Below are positions 20,297-31,772 of a stretch of DNA of 64,000 bases, piece after piece (the first letter of the stretch is position 1; each line of letters starts with the position of its first letter). A program made the position numbers and the translations under genes. The notes under the pieces were generated by a model that ran no database searches, had not been told where the DNA came from, and saw nothing but the letters and a program-made list of their open reading frames with translations. Where the stretch lies: NCBI GenBank assembly GCA_011316305.1, contig SAUG01000108.1:62001-126000 (forward strand). The letters run 5' to 3'. Source of the stretch: Rusavskia elegans (Eukaryota > Ascomycota > Lecanoromycetes > Teloschistales > Teloschistaceae).

Positions 20297-21583
20297 ATGG
20301 CGAACCTCACCTCCCTCCTGTACCACAAGTACAAAAGCTTTCAATCCCCTGCCTTCGCTACAGCCATGCCTACCAAAGATATCAGCCTACCTACATCTTC
20401 TCGCAGCGGCCATCCCATCTACACCGTCGGTAGCACCAACACCTTGCCGTCAACAACTCCAGCGAACGAAAAGCCCGCTAAGCAATGTCCAACAATAGAG
20501 GTCTCTCCAAACGGTACCTGGAGATCTCTCGCATCTCACTCTAGCGTCCCCAATATCGAACACATCGACCTAACCAGCCGCTTCTCCTACACCGCCAACA
20601 AGGCCCCAAAGGCCATACGACCTCGACCGAAAAACGCATCAAAGAAAAGACTCCGGCCAACCAAAAGCTTCGAGCTACCTCCCGCCATCAATTCCAAAGA
20701 CGCAATGGCCGCTACGCGCAAGATCTACCGCCAGCACAGCCCATCGATGGACGACGATGAAGAGGGTATTCATTCGGAACCTTCACCCAGCAAATCCAAA
20801 ACTATGACGTCGAAGCTGTCTACCGATAACCGGAACAAAATAGCTGGGATCCAACCATCGACCGTTGTCAAGTCTATAGCGCACAAGCGGCGAGTGGAAG
20901 AGATCTCATCGGATGAAGATAACGATGACGATCGCACACTCTACGAAGCAACACCCCCGCGCCGCACCAAAGTCGCTCGCTTGACGGCCGCTTCAGATCA
21001 GGCCACGCTGTCAGCTCCTCGTACAGATGGACCTCTCAACCAAATACCCGGCGCTGACCGGCATGTTCAGTCACCAGGTCCGGAAGGCCCCGCTCTTCAT
21101 ACATTTCTCCCACCAGCGGTACCGCCTACAATTACTCACAATTCCAAGCCACCCCTTAACCCAGACCATACACCACCTCTTCTTCTCCCTCCGCCAACAG
21201 AAAACAACAAAACCATCCTCCGCATTGACCTCCCCCTCCTCTCCTCCCAGATACGCACAAAAACATACATTCCCCTCCGCCTCCAGTCCTGCCCCGATAT
21301 CCACACCCTCTTCCAACACGTCAGCGCGATCTGCGACGTCCCTGTACAATCCCTCTCAGTCTTGAGGATGCATTTCGACGCCGAAGATGGGGAATTCGAG
21401 GAGGGAGGGAAGGAAAAGGGGGTCATGGGCGTGAAGAGAGGGGTTGAGGAGAGTTTTATTTGTTTTGTACAGAAGGTGATGGCATTAGAGGGGGCTGGGA
21501 AGGGAGGGGGTGTGGCGGTTGAGGTTGAGGTTGTTGGGGTTATTGGGGTTGATGAGAGTGGCGATGGTAGTGGTGGTAAATAG
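20297..21583 (+). CDS. Hypothetical nuclear-type protein, disordered with a compact C-terminal domain (428 aa)
   Basis: ATG at 20297, single exon. Residues 1-300 are low-complexity, rich in Ser, Pro, Lys and Arg, with several basic clusters (RPRPKNASKKRLRPTK) that could be nuclear localisation signals and acidic runs (SSDEDNDDD). Residues 300-415 look folded: TILRIDLPLLSSQ, YIPLRLQSCPDIHTLFQHV, then LSVLRMHFD and SFICFVQKVMALE. This pattern occurs at the end of many uncharacterised Dothideomycete proteins. No function assigned. Confidence 0.6.
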   Translation: MANLTSLLYHKYKSFQSPAFATAMPTKDISLPTSSRSGHPIYTVGSTNTLPSTTPANEKPAKQCPTIEVSPNGTWRSLASHSSVPNIEHIDLTSRFSYTANKAPKAIRPRPKNASKKRLRPTKSFELPPAINSKDAMAATRKIYRQHSPSMDDDEEGIHSEPSPSKSKTMTSKLSTDNRNKIAGIQPSTVVKSIAHKRRVEEISSDEDNDDDRTLYEATPPRRTKVARLTAASDQATLSAPRTDGPLNQIPGADRHVQSPGPEGPALHTFLPPAVPPTITHNSKPPLNPDHTPPLLLPPPTENNKTILRIDLPLLSSQIRTKTYIPLRLQSCPDIHTLFQHVSAICDVPVQSLSVLRMHFDAEDGEFEEGGKEKGVMGVKRGVEESFICFVQKVMALEGAGKGGGVAVEVEVVGVIGVDESGDGSGGK

Positions 21584-22230
21584 GGGGGTGAGGGGAGGTG
21601 GTTTAGGGAGTCGGGTATGAGGATCGTTGAGGAGCGAGGAGCAAGGGGTGGCATGATGTTACGGAACTGTTTGATGTCTTTTTCTATGTTCGATTCGATG
21701 ATCCTTAAAGATACATAGGCTCGCCCTCGACTGAAATACCAGGGTAATCGACCTCGACAATACATTGCCAACCCCGCGTGCTTTCCCTGTCCATATCATC
21801 AGCTTCCACAATGACAGGTTGCGATCCATCATTGCCTAGCGGCAGGGGCAGCTCGCTCAAGTATATCTGGAGCGGAGAATCGTCTACTCTTGCGGGATAG
21901 GTTTTCGATAGATCGACTAACAATAGACGCGAAATGGATGCTTTTGCTCGGGTTTGGAATGGGATGTATTCGGCTGGAGAAGACGGACGGGCTGGGTGTC
22001 AGGGTCATGGTATCAATTTCATTCTTTGGACGTCTTGAGGATGTTCAATGAGCGTCTCGCTTCCAAGAGAGGATATGTATGTCCGTCTTCCTATTTCGTC
22101 ATCTCGTCTTCTCTCTTCTTCTTCCTGGCCACCAGGACAGACTCTGGACATCTCCCATCTCCTCCTCAATTCCGCTACCTCCTCCGACCATAAAGACGGG
22201 CTCGGTACGTCTCCCCATTCACCCTATCAA
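21584..22230. other. Intergenic; a short minus-strand frame is undecided
   Basis: Between the convergent 3' ends of the nuclear-type protein and the secreted protein. A 72-codon minus-strand frame at 21705-21923 has protein-like composition but no ATG or obvious upstream exon. Nothing else seen. Confidence 0.35.
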
Positions 22231-23141
22231 TCACCCCGCCACCGGCTCTACCCTCACCGCATCAACCTCAAACAACGTATCCACCACCGGCCTCCCCGTA
22301 ATCCCCGTACACTGCACCAAGATATCCAACCGATCCTCCCACTCGCCCTTCTGATTAAGCACGCCATTATCCCTAAACGGTTTCCTGGTGACAGGGCCAA
22401 ATTTCTGGAACTGGTCGCTGAAAGCCGGTGTCTCGAAACTGGCAATGGAGCCTTCGAAGTCCGCGAAGAAGGAGAGACGGCAGGACTGGGAGCCCAGGGA
22501 TTGCAGCTGGCGGGCGTAGAGGGAGAAGGCGTAGGTGGTGCCGTTGCAGTAGGTTATTGGTTGGGAGAGGCGGAGGAAGGCGCCGGGGAGGACGTTGGGT
22601 TGTTGGCCGGTGAGTCCGAATGCGCTGGTGCGGGCGGTGAGATGTCAGTCTTCTGTCTGAATGGGAAGGCGGTATGGAGGGAAGAAGAGGATAGGTTAAC
22701 ATACGCCACGGTTTTCCCAACCCCGTCGACACCGGCGGGTTCAGTTCTGTACTCTCCAAAGGCGTTCTGGGAATCTCGAGTGTTGAAATACCAGGGTGGC
22801 TGGATATTGAACACGCCTACGCCGGGTGGGGGGTAGTCTTCGAAGTTCCCGTTCCTAGTGGCCGCGTTGATGACTGGGGATGGGACGCAGGTTGGCGCTG
22901 ATGTTGGAGTAGAAGTCACAACGCATGTACAGGCGGAGCTGACTCTGGAAGGGAGATTGGAGCAGAAGGAGCCATAGGTGGGGATCGCGGTAGCGGTTTG
23001 TTGGGTTTTGGTGTAGGTTGCGCAGAAGGAGGAGGCTTTGGTTGGGGTTGCTGCGAGGGCCCGGAGGCAGTTGTCACGGTTGCATGTTGCTGAGGCCAGG
23101 CTTAGGAGAGATGAGAGGAGAAACAGGTTAATGAGCTCCAT
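22231..23141 (-). CDS. Secreted Cys-rich protein with a CBM-like C-terminal domain (about 276 aa)
   Basis: Exons 23141-22705 and 22624-22231 (80-bp intron) join in phase. The signal peptide is MELINLFLLSSLLSLASA, cleaved before TCNRDNC. Residues 19-85 form a Cys-rich module (CNRDNCLRAL, SFCATYT, FCSNLPSRVSSACTCV) that opens many fungal secreted proteins. After a Pro/Thr linker comes a beta-rich domain beginning NAATRNGNFE and containing ITYCNGTTYAFSLYARQ, SCRLSFFADFEGSIASFE and LVQCTGITGRPVVDTLFEVD. This is the layout of carbohydrate-binding-like jelly-roll modules in ascomycete secretomes. No catalytic residues recognised. Likely apoplastic or cell-surface. Confidence 0.78.
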
Positions 23142-23943
23142 GGTGTGTTGAGTATTTCTCTCGGAGCCGCTGCGGGTCTCTGGATCGAGGAGGCCATGAC
23201 GAGGCTTTCTTTATATACGCTTGACCGGAGGTTGAAGACCATTGTACCTCGTATTGCACGCATAAGCCGAAGCCTGTTCCGGTGTAGTCGAGCATCCTTT
23301 CGCTTCTCGAGGCTGAAGATGCAGCCATGCAAGACGGGTCAAACTTCAGATGGAGTTGTGGGGTCGCATTCAATATTACGCCTCTCGCGTATCTGACGCC
23401 AATCGGAGGCTGTTTCTGTAGGCGCCAAGGCCGCCCAAAGGACCATCTCCTCGACGACACCTCATCAGCTGCTCCACACATCCAGTAGTGCTCAGCCAAG
23501 GCTTCGTCCAAGCTGAGCCGGCCAAAGAAAACTGTTGCGACAAGACAGCGGCAGTTGTCTTGCTGACGAAACGCCCGCAGAGCCAGCCTTCTCGTCTGTG
23601 GAACCTCGATGTGCTGGGAAATCACGACTACAGAGACTATGGTCCTGGTCAGCATGTACACGTTCCGTGGGAGGTCAATGGGAAAGACTCAGTGAGCTGC
23701 GGAAGCTCACTCCCTAAGCAAAGCTCAAGACCGACGTATAACAACACCGCATTGCGCCTCCAAATCTTTTCCACTGATAGCTTGCGCGACCGAAGATGCC
23801 ATGACAGCAGTCTTGGAAGGTAGGAGTGCGGTCTTCGGGGTTGATGATCAAAGGCAGCATCACTAGGACAGCACACAAGAAGGATGCAAGTCTCGATTTT
23901 TCCCTTCTGGCGCCCGCATGTAGCGAGACTGCCAGATGGGGGA
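23142..23943. other. Intergenic, no gene recognised
   Basis: Upstream of the secreted protein, so it holds its promoter. No convincing gene. Confidence 0.35.
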
Positions 23944-24405
23944 GAGCAGATGAGAAGTAGTAGGAGGGCGGGCGCAAAGAGGTTGTAGGTAGGAAGCATG
24001 GGGGAAGGCATGCGACCAAGAGGAAGAAGTAGGAGGAGGGCGGAGCGGAACAGCCAATGAGCCTGGAACCATGAGGGCGAGCACCAGGCAGAGAGAGACC
24101 GAAGTCAATCACTGCGGGCATCAAACCCCCAGGGAACCAGACCCAAGGACCGGAGAAGAGGTAGGTAGGAAGCATGGGGGACGGCATGCGACCAAGAGGA
24201 AGAAGCAGTAGGAGGGCGGAGCGGTACAGCCAATGAGCCTGGAACCATGAAGGCGAGCACCAGGCAAGGAAAGACCGAAGTCAATCAATGCGGGCATCAA
24301 ACCCCCATGGAGCCAGACCCAAGGACCGGAGAGATAGGTAGGCGGGAAGAATGTGGGAGAGCATTCAACCCAGAGGAAGAAGCAGTAGGAGGGCGGAGCG
24401 GCGCG
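23944..24405 (+). repeat. Tandem repeat, unit about 175 bp, about 2.5 copies
   Basis: The stretch ggtaggaagcatgggggaag...gaccaagaggaagaa recurs at about 23990 and 24167, with a partial third copy around 24340. Each copy contains ggagggcggagcgg, gccaatgagcctggaaccat, gaccgaagtcaatca and gacccaaggaccggagag in the same order. Open frames across it are repeat artefacts. It sits just beyond the 3' end of the minus-strand gene at 24.5-25.0 kb. Confidence 0.85.
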
Positions 24406-24449
24406 AAGAGGTGGATGCTGAGGCACCCGAGGGGATGGTTCCAAAAATT

Positions 24450-25019
24450 TTAGGAGACGGAACGCATTTCGACATAATGGTATCCGAAGATACCGTCGAG
24501 CAGCGCCTGAGTGCCTGGAGTAAACTTCCGTGGGCCGCCTTCCTCCGAGACAGACCGAAGTCGTGGCTCGGGCGACACAGCATTGCGAGCCTGTAGTCGC
24601 TCAATCTGCTTGCCAACTCGTTCGAGCTCCGAATCCGTTGATGAGACGGATGGCGACGGACTGGCCGTCGGGCGAGAATACACCGATGAAGTCTTCCGTG
24701 GCCCGAGCCGTTGCTCGTGGTCTCCAATCTGGAGCCAGGCCGGAATCGGTGCGCGCGTAGGAACAAACGGTTCCCCGTACGTATCGTACTTGCGCTTCTC
24801 CTGGTATGGTTCATGAACTCCATCGGAGATCCACTTGCCATACGAGGGATGGATTCTCGACATCTCCATGGGGTCTTGATGCCACTCCTTGAAGTGCGGG
24901 ATGGGATGTGAGATGATAGGCCGAGGTGCTGGAGACGCAGTCTCCTCCTTTGACTGCAGCGACGTACAACCGCAGAAAAGAACCTTGCACGAGGCAAGGA
25001 ACTTTGAGAAACCAGGCAT
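24450..25019 (-). CDS. Hypothetical protein (189 aa)
   Basis: ATG at 25019-25017 (MPGFSKFLASCKVLFCGC) is preferred to upstream in-frame alternatives because the added residues look like translated UTR. The N-terminus is short and hydrophobic with three Cys (CKVLFCGCTS), possibly lipid-modified. The middle has a conserved-looking HPIPHFKEWHQDPMEMSRIH...YGKWISDG segment, and the C-terminus is Ser/Glu-rich. No family recognised. Confidence 0.5.
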   Translation of the reverse strand: MPGFSKFLASCKVLFCGCTSLQSKEETASPAPRPIISHPIPHFKEWHQDPMEMSRIHPSYGKWISDGVHEPYQEKRKYDTYGEPFVPTRAPIPAWLQIGDHEQRLGPRKTSSVYSRPTASPSPSVSSTDSELERVGKQIERLQARNAVSPEPRLRSVSEEGGPRKFTPGTQALLDGIFGYHYVEMRSVS

Positions 25020-26166
25020 TTTGAAATGATGTGACAGGTCAAGACAAAGATGCAAGGTAAGAAGTGATGATGACGAGAGATGAAGATGGTATGCAATGGA
25101 AGCAGTGGTAACGATGGTGAGTCTATCGATTCCGAATCGAAAGTGAGCAGCTGGAGCAGATGGATTGGCTGTGCACAAGCTGAGAACGGTGAAGAAAGAA
25201 AGGTGAGATTGGGGGAGAAGATGATTTCTTTAGTAGTAGGGGGATTTTACAGACGTCTGGTTCGGTGAGCAGATTGTTGTGAGTCACGACTGTGCAGAAA
25301 TTTTCTGTTGTGGTAAGCTGGAAGAGTTTTTCGCAGGGAGAGCTAATTGAGGCAAATCCCCGAATGATAGGTATAGAGGAAATTTCAACTTGCCAAATCT
25401 ACGCAGTTCTACTCGGTCGCAATCGTGTTCCACTGAGCTCAGTCGGAGTGGAAGATGGTCATTGCTCTCAGAACAAAATATCCAAAAATTCTGGTGATAT
25501 TGCCCTTTCGGGTTAGCGCCGGTGTTCTGGCTTCGTACGCAAGAACAATCCCATTTCCTATCACCACCTTTAGCAGTCGATATGACAGTCCTCGCCCTCT
25601 CCGTCTGTTAATGACGCCGTCCGGGCCGTGCAAGAGCGGAAAGCTTATTCGTGTGGCATCTGATATCATACAGAAGTGGAGTGAGGTATACCGTCACTGG
25701 GGAATCTAGAGCAAAAGCGCGCAACCTTCACAGCTAGATGATTCTAGTCGACTCGAAGAGAAGGGCGCCTCATGCAGCAGTAGCATACCAAATCATGCTA
25801 TTTGGCTCATATTGCGCCGATTGCAATTCGTGCAATGGACGTCAGAAGAAGCTCTCAATGTGGTTCAGAGGTAATACGGATGTTGTCACCCTGCGCTATC
25901 GCACTTGGCAGACTTTTCCCTTCTGATGTTCGAGAGTGAGGAGTGAGTCAACGTGAAATTCTCTGATCTACTGTTTTCCGGCTAGTGGGTATACATGACT
26001 TTCGGCTAGTGTACTAAATGGATTTCTTTTCAATTTACTTAGAGCAGTTAGGCGCTCGACTTCCACAGTTGAATATTACACACGTCCTCTCTATCCCCAA
26101 ATGATTTTCATCCCCTCTTCCCAGTATTATACACTTGCAATTTCCCCGCATTAAGACCAAGTAACA
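25020..26166. other. Intergenic, no gene recognised
   Basis: 1.1 kb between two divergent hypothetical genes. Contains both promoters. No RNA gene or repeat seen. Confidence 0.4.
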
Positions 26167-27000
26167 ATGTCGACGGCTACTAGCAACACCATGTTTTTGA
26201 AGATAATCGCGCCTTCAGAGAAAACCAGGCCTTCAGAGAACACCATGCCTTCGAAAAACACCAAGCCTTCTCCATTCTTGCAACTCCCACTCGAAATCCG
26301 TTGGATGGTCTATGGCTTGGTGTTGCCATATCATGATGGGACCGATCTGATGGACATGTATCCCATGGGAATCCAATACTTGTTCACTCCTCACGGACCA
26401 AAGCCATGGAACGAGCTACGGAGGATCGACATCCTGGCCACGAATCAGCAAATCTACTGCGAGGCTGCGCCCATGCTCTACGCAAATATGCGTTTTAAAA
26501 TCTCCATTGCCAACGATATGACCATTCTCAGCAGCCCGACCCCTGAATATCACATGGTGCAAAATGAAGCATTGGACTTGCCAAAGCACGCTGTGTTCGT
26601 AATACATTGCGAGATTGTCATGAAATTCGATCCAGCTCCTAACCCAGGCAGCAGCCAGATATCTGAGGAAGACGAGGTATGCATGCTGGAAGCAAGCAAT
26701 GATGTCACGACTGGCATATTTGCCAGCGTCAACGCCCTTCGCACATTGAGCTACCTCAAAACAATCACGTTCAAGCTCATATGCTCGCGTGAGACAAGGT
26801 TCAAGTCTACTCAGGAGGCAGTTGACTTTTGGACCCGAACACTGGCGCCCTTTGAACAGCTCCAAGTTAGCCAACGCTGGGCAGTCTCTGTTGTCGATTG
26901 CTGGGCTAGGAGTTGCCGCCGCGATCACCATGATTGTGCGGAGGTGGAACATCTACTACAGGAGCATTACGCGGAAAAAGTCCAAGCGATTAGGGTCTGA
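26167..27000 (+). CDS. DUF7730-type (F-box-like) protein (277 aa)
   Basis: ATG at 26167, single exon. The N-terminus has three imperfect repeats (APSEKTRPSEN, TMPSKNTKPS). The conserved start FLQLPLEIRWMVYGLVLP at residues 37-54 is the F-box-like motif of the large fungal family now called DUF7730, followed by LATNQQIYCEAAPMLYANM, also diagnostic. The rest is helical with DFWTRTLAPFEQL. These proteins are very numerous in Dothideomycetes. A substrate-adaptor role is often assumed but unproven. Confidence 0.72.
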   Translation: MSTATSNTMFLKIIAPSEKTRPSENTMPSKNTKPSPFLQLPLEIRWMVYGLVLPYHDGTDLMDMYPMGIQYLFTPHGPKPWNELRRIDILATNQQIYCEAAPMLYANMRFKISIANDMTILSSPTPEYHMVQNEALDLPKHAVFVIHCEIVMKFDPAPNPGSSQISEEDEVCMLEASNDVTTGIFASVNALRTLSYLKTITFKLICSRETRFKSTQEAVDFWTRTLAPFEQLQVSQRWAVSVVDCWARSCRRDHHDCAEVEHLLQEHYAEKVQAIRV

Positions 27001-28049
27001 CGCAACGCTGATACAGTTTGGCTTGTGGCAATGCTGGCGATCAGACATTGCTGTGCTGATGAGTCCCAGGACCGGCGATCTCTAACAGAACATTCAACGC
27101 GGCATGATCTTTCGGACCAAAGTAATGAAACCATCGGCATCTATCAACTACCACTTCATACGCTACAGTACCCATCTCCGAGACTTGTGTGATCGTTTAG
27201 TCGCAATTCGTCGCGAAAAGGGACGTACAACAGTCAGTACCTCGACATGGGAATCTGTTCTAACAATTGCTCAGATCTTGCTGCTATGTTGCTACTACAA
27301 ACAGTATTGAACAGAGCGGTGAAGTCGTGACATGAAAAGTGTTAGGCTTTCAGGGAGTTGACTAGTAGTTACTGTACGGCTCCAAGTAACGACATCAAGA
27401 TCGGCCGCCACAACGAGCGGAGATGATGCCTACAAGTCAAAGGCGATGGTGGATCAAAGATGGTTGACGCTACAGATGTACACAACAATCCATGAATAAA
27501 TATCCATCTCTGTGTAATTTCTTCGTCTACTTTCGATACCAAGGTATCTTGGTGGATCACGGACTTTAGACGGAGACAGTCCAGAAAGATGGTGCATGCA
27601 GACTTATGCATGCCTGCATAAGTCTGCATAGGTATCAATCGGAAGATCGGCACGCATTTCTCGGCACACGTTCTACTCCGAGAGGAAGAGGATAAATGCC
27701 ATGGTCCCTCCGTCGATGGGATGCATGCAAGAGACGAAATTATCAGCAAAATCGTGACACTCGAAAGAGACGCTTTTATGACCTCTACCATTGATCCATC
27801 TGGAACCCGTCTTCTGCTTCCCAGCACCCCTTGGCACTGAGGATCTTGTGTTGGCTTTTACTCTAGCGCGCGGAAGGGCCGCTTTTTGGCTGAAGCTTGC
27901 TCGGACGTCATCAATCTTCGACGGTACAGTACTCTCTCTGCCCTCCTTCTCCTTCTTGAGCGAGCAAGCTACGACTTGTCTTTGTTCCAACGTATCGCAC
28001 CTGTCTCAATTCATCATGCTGATGGTCATAGCTACCGGCCACACCCGCC
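27001..28049. other. Intergenic; contains a perfect inverted repeat
   Basis: No gene recognised. Holds the 34-bp inverted repeat at 27596-27629 (separate entry) and the promoter of the DHA1 transporter. Confidence 0.4.
27596..27629. repeat. Perfect 15-bp inverted repeat with 4-nt loop
   Basis: Arm atgcagacttatgca (27596-27610), loop tgcc, arm tgcataagtctgcat (27615-27629). Arms are exactly complementary. It is not followed by a T-run, so a terminator is unlikely. It could form a cruciform or bind a dimeric regulator. Confidence 0.8.
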
Positions 28050-29848
28050 ATGGGCGAGCCAGCCTCTACCGCTGCTCCCAACGATCTGAAGGACCCGCAA
28101 GAGAAACACGCGGTCCGGGAGAATCACGATGCAGACCTCCAACCAGACGATCAAGCCCCGTCCACCCTAACAGATAACGACCACTCTCAAGCATCCACCG
28201 ATGCCGATTCGGACCAAGAGAAGGGAGACCTTGAAAAGGCGGACAATGGCGCCCCCCCTGCTACGCAGGACCAGCACACAGACCCCAACCTCGTCGATTG
28301 GGATGGCCCAGACGATCCAGAGACGCCCACGAATTGGGCGAACGGACGTAAATATGCCATCATCGCCATCATCTCATCCATCACTTTCCTTACGTCCGTC
28401 CCATCTACCTATTCTTTCGCCACTTGCTGACGCTATCTAGGCCTCTCGCTTCCTCCATGTTCGCCCCCGGTATTCCAGAGCTTATGGTGGAGTTCAATTC
28501 GGACAACGTCGAGCTGGCCTCCTTTGTCGTCTCCGTCTTTCTCCTAGGATTTGCTTTTGGCCCCATGGTCATTGCCCCGATGTCGGAGGAGTATGGGAGA
28601 CTGCCTGTCTACCATGTGTGCAATATTGGCTTCGTCATTTTCACTATTGCTTGCGCCGTCAGCAGCAATTTGAACATGCTCATTGCCTGGCGCTTCTTTC
28701 AAGGCATGTTCGGTTCCTCTCCTTTGACCATCGGTGGAGGAACAATTGCAGATATCGTCGTCCAAGAAAAAAGGGGCGGCTTCATGGCTATCTGGGCCAT
28801 GGGTCCGCTGATGGGTCCTGTCATTGGCCCAGTCGCCGGTGGATTTCTCTCGCAGGCCAAAGGCTGGCGCTGGGTTTTCTGGCTTATTACCATTGTAGTA
28901 AGTTTGGCCATTATCCTATCCATTACGAGCCCAAACTGATCAGCTCGGCAGGCCGGTGTAATCACCATCTCGGCCTTCGCCTTCCTCAAGGAGACTTACC
29001 CCCCAATCCTTTTAGAACGCAAAGCCAAGCGTCTTCGCCAGGAAACCGGCAACCTCAACTTCAAGTCTAAGCTCGCATCCGACCTATCCAAGGGCGATCG
29101 CTTCAAGCTCGCCATTGTCCGACCCCTGAAATTGCTGGTCCTATCTCCGATCGTTCTCGCCCTCTCAACCTTCATGGCCGTAGTCTACGGCTACCTCTAC
29201 CTCCTCTTCACAACCATGACCGAGGTCTTCGAATCAACCTACCATTTTTCCTCCGGCGCTGTCGGCCTCACCTACCTCGGTATCGGTGTTGGCTCTTTAA
29301 TGGGTCTTTTCGTCTTTGGAGCAGCTAGTGATCGACTCGTGAAACACAAAAGCAAGAACGGCGAGATGAAACCCGAATACCGTTTACCACCCATGATACC
29401 GGGAGCTTTCATCATACCTTTAGGCCGTGAGTATACTCACGCTTGATTCTCCACCTCCCCTCAACCCGGCTGCACACACTGACGCACTGGTGCAACAGTC
29501 TTCCTGTACGGCTGGTCGGCCCACTTCCACGTCCACTGGATCGTCCCCATCATTGGCACCGGCTGCGTCGGTCTCGGCCTCCTCGCCACCTTCATGCCCG
29601 TATCCACCTACCTCGTCGACGCCTTCACCTTACACGCCGCCTCTGCACTCGCCGCCAACACAATTCTACGATCGCTCTTAGGAGCCTTGCTGCCGCTGGC
29701 AGGAAGAAGCATGTACCAAACGCTGGGCCTCGGATGGGGAAACTCGCTACTGGCCTTTATAGCCGTGGCATTATGTCCAATTCCGATTGTGTTTTATAAG
29801 TATGGGGAGAGGATAAGGAAACATCCGAGGTTTCAGGTCAAGCTGTGA
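28050..29848 (+). CDS. MFS drug:H+ antiporter, DHA1 type (about 541 aa)
   Basis: Exons 28050-28393, 28441-28897, 28952-29426 and 29499-29848 (introns of 47, 54 and 72 bp) join in phase. A hydrophilic N-terminus of about 100 residues ends in WDGPDDPETPTNWANGRKY, the standard lead-in of fungal DHA1 transporters. The splice then forms FLT-PLASSMFAPG. Further family motifs are FAFGPMVIAPMSEEYGRLPV, WRFFQGMFGSSPLTIGGGTI, and the antiporter motif in GPLMGPVIGPVAGGFL. The second half holds FLKETYPP and the TM segments to the basic end KYGERIRKHPRFQVKL. Twelve membrane spans expected, plasma membrane. Export of drugs or metabolites is the family role; the substrate is unknown. Confidence 0.9.
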
Positions 29849-30475
29849 ATGAGGTATATCGACATTGATTGATTGCTGATTGCATGGTGGAGAGCTGGAA
29901 AGGAATTGGGGTAACCCATGGCGGCGGTTAATTAATTCGCCGGCATGATATAATTGCATGAGTCTTCACTCAGAGCTTATAGCACATTATAAATCCGCCC
30001 AAGACACTGTGTGTTTCCGCTCTTCTGAAGAGTGAGCACTCGCAGAGGGCATCCTCGTTGCTCCTGCTTGATCCAAACGTAATCATGCCTGAACAAACGA
30101 TATCAGCATCATCCATCATTCCCCAACGGATTGCCCCCGTGGCCGCAAACTCAATGAACCAAGCCCATCCAAACCCGGTATTAAGTAATCCATGAATCAT
30201 CCTACCATCGCTCTTCGACAACAGAGATTACGTCAAACATAGGAATGGGCAATCAATGCCCCAGACGAGATCAAACACACCAACCAGTAGGTGAGCGGGA
30301 GGAGGGAAACAGGATGCTGCATATATTTCCTGTGCTCACATCACCATCCCCAGACGGAATCAAACTATATACACCATGGACGAGCAACCTGAACGCCAAC
30401 CATGCGAGCCGTCCACCGTCCATCATCATCTACGCACCTCCATCATTCTCTGAATCGATATCCCAATTCCCTGCA
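29849..30475. other. Intergenic between convergent genes
   Basis: 3' flanks of the DHA1 transporter and SDH2. No gene or repeat recognised. Confidence 0.4.
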
Positions 30476-31469
30476 TCAAGAAAAAGCCATACTCTTCTTA
30501 ATCTCCGCAATCGCCTTCCCGGGATTCAACCCCTTCGGACAAGTCCTCGAACAATTCAAAATAGTATGGCACCGATAAAGACTCATACTATTATCCAACA
30601 TGGCTTTCCTCTCCTCCCTTTTCTCATCCCTACTATCGGCCAACCAGCGATAACTCTGCAGCAGGACCGCCGGGCCAAGGTATTGTTCGCTGTTCCACCA
30701 GTAGGAAGGGCAAGAGGTGGAGCAGCAGGCGCAGAGGATGCATTCGTAGAGGCCGTCGAGTTTCTTGCGGTCGGCGGGGGATTGGCGGTTTTCGCGGCCA
30801 TCGGGGGAAGGGGTGGAGCGTTGGAGGAAGGGCTTGATGGATTTGTATTGTTTGTAGAATTGGGTGAGGTCGGGGACGAGGTCTTTGACGACGTAGGTGT
30901 GGGGGAGAGGGTAGATGCGGGCTTCGTGGGTGGTGTCGGTGGGGATGCGGCCTGTGTGTGGTTTGTTAGTTTTGGTGGATAGTGATTTGGTGGGATGTTG
31001 TGGATGTGAGAGAGAGGGAGAGAGAGGGAGACATACAAAGACAAGCTAGGGTATTGACCCCGTCGATATTCATGGCGCAACTGCCACAGATACCCTCTCG
31101 ACAACTCCGTCGGAAGGTCAATGTCGGGTCCACCTCGTTCTTTATCCTGATCAACGCATCCAAAACCATGGGACCAGTCTTGTTCAAGTCCAATGTGTAA
31201 GATTGCATCTTGGGCTTTTCGGTGGGGTTCTCCGGTGACCAGCGGTAGACGTGGAAGGTTTTGGTCTTCGCGTTCTCGGATTTAGTGGGCTCTTTGATGG
31301 TTGGAGTGTGTTTTTCGGAGAGAGGAGGCTGGGTTGCGGACATGGCTTCGCCGACCTTTCGAATGGGGTTGAGCTCAACTGTAGCATAGGAGCGGGCAGC
31401 GATTGAAGAGCGAGCGGGACGAATGCTGGTGAAGAGGAGGCGAGAGGTTGGCGTTCGTAGAGCGGCCAT
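30476..31469 (-). CDS. SDH2: Succinate dehydrogenase iron-sulfur subunit
   Basis: Exons 31469-31037 and 30951-30476 (85-bp intron) give about 302 residues. This is complex II subunit B of the mitochondrial inner membrane, passing electrons from FAD to ubiquinone. A mitochondrial presequence ([20 protein letters not shown]) leads the protein. The [2Fe-2S] ligands lie in [19 protein letters not shown] and the following Cys. The [4Fe-4S] and [3Fe-4S] ligands lie in [23 protein letters not shown] and SRTCPKG. The Pro and His positions of the quinone site, known as targets of SDHI fungicide-resistance mutations, are Pro in SCPSYWW and His in CHTI, that is, the sensitive state. Complete and intact. 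Confidence 0.96.
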
Positions 31470-31772
31470 TGTTGCTGTCTGTCGATTTCTCGAATATCAA
31501 TGAATAGGCGAGACTCCCTGCGGGTGTAGATGTCTTGAGGCTGGAGATCTACCAAGGATCGGATCGTGGGATCGATACTGGAAGACTGCAACAAAGGACG
31601 ATGATGATCTGATGTGGAGTGGCAACGCATCATGGATCCGACTCTAGCGCGGACCTCGGCTGCTCCCACGTGATAGAACCTCTGCCAAGGCTGAGGCTTG
31701 GCAGTAATCCAAGTCCGCTCTCTTTTGATTGGTGGAATGGACTACATTTGCACAGTCACTGTTTACTCTTAG

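Noticed and set aside
21705..21923. Minus-strand frame of about 72 codons with protein-like composition
   Set aside because: No ATG, and no upstream exon could be joined. Left undecided rather than annotated as a gene.
22048..22836. Plus-strand 262-codon frame
   Set aside because: Antisense to the well-supported secreted CBM-like gene.
23649..24444. Minus-strand frames with repeated PSYCFFLLVACLPPCFLP-like blocks
   Set aside because: Translations of the 175-bp tandem repeat.
27369..27827. 152-codon minus-strand frame
   Set aside because: No recognisable domain, overlaps the inverted repeat, and starts without a credible initiation context.
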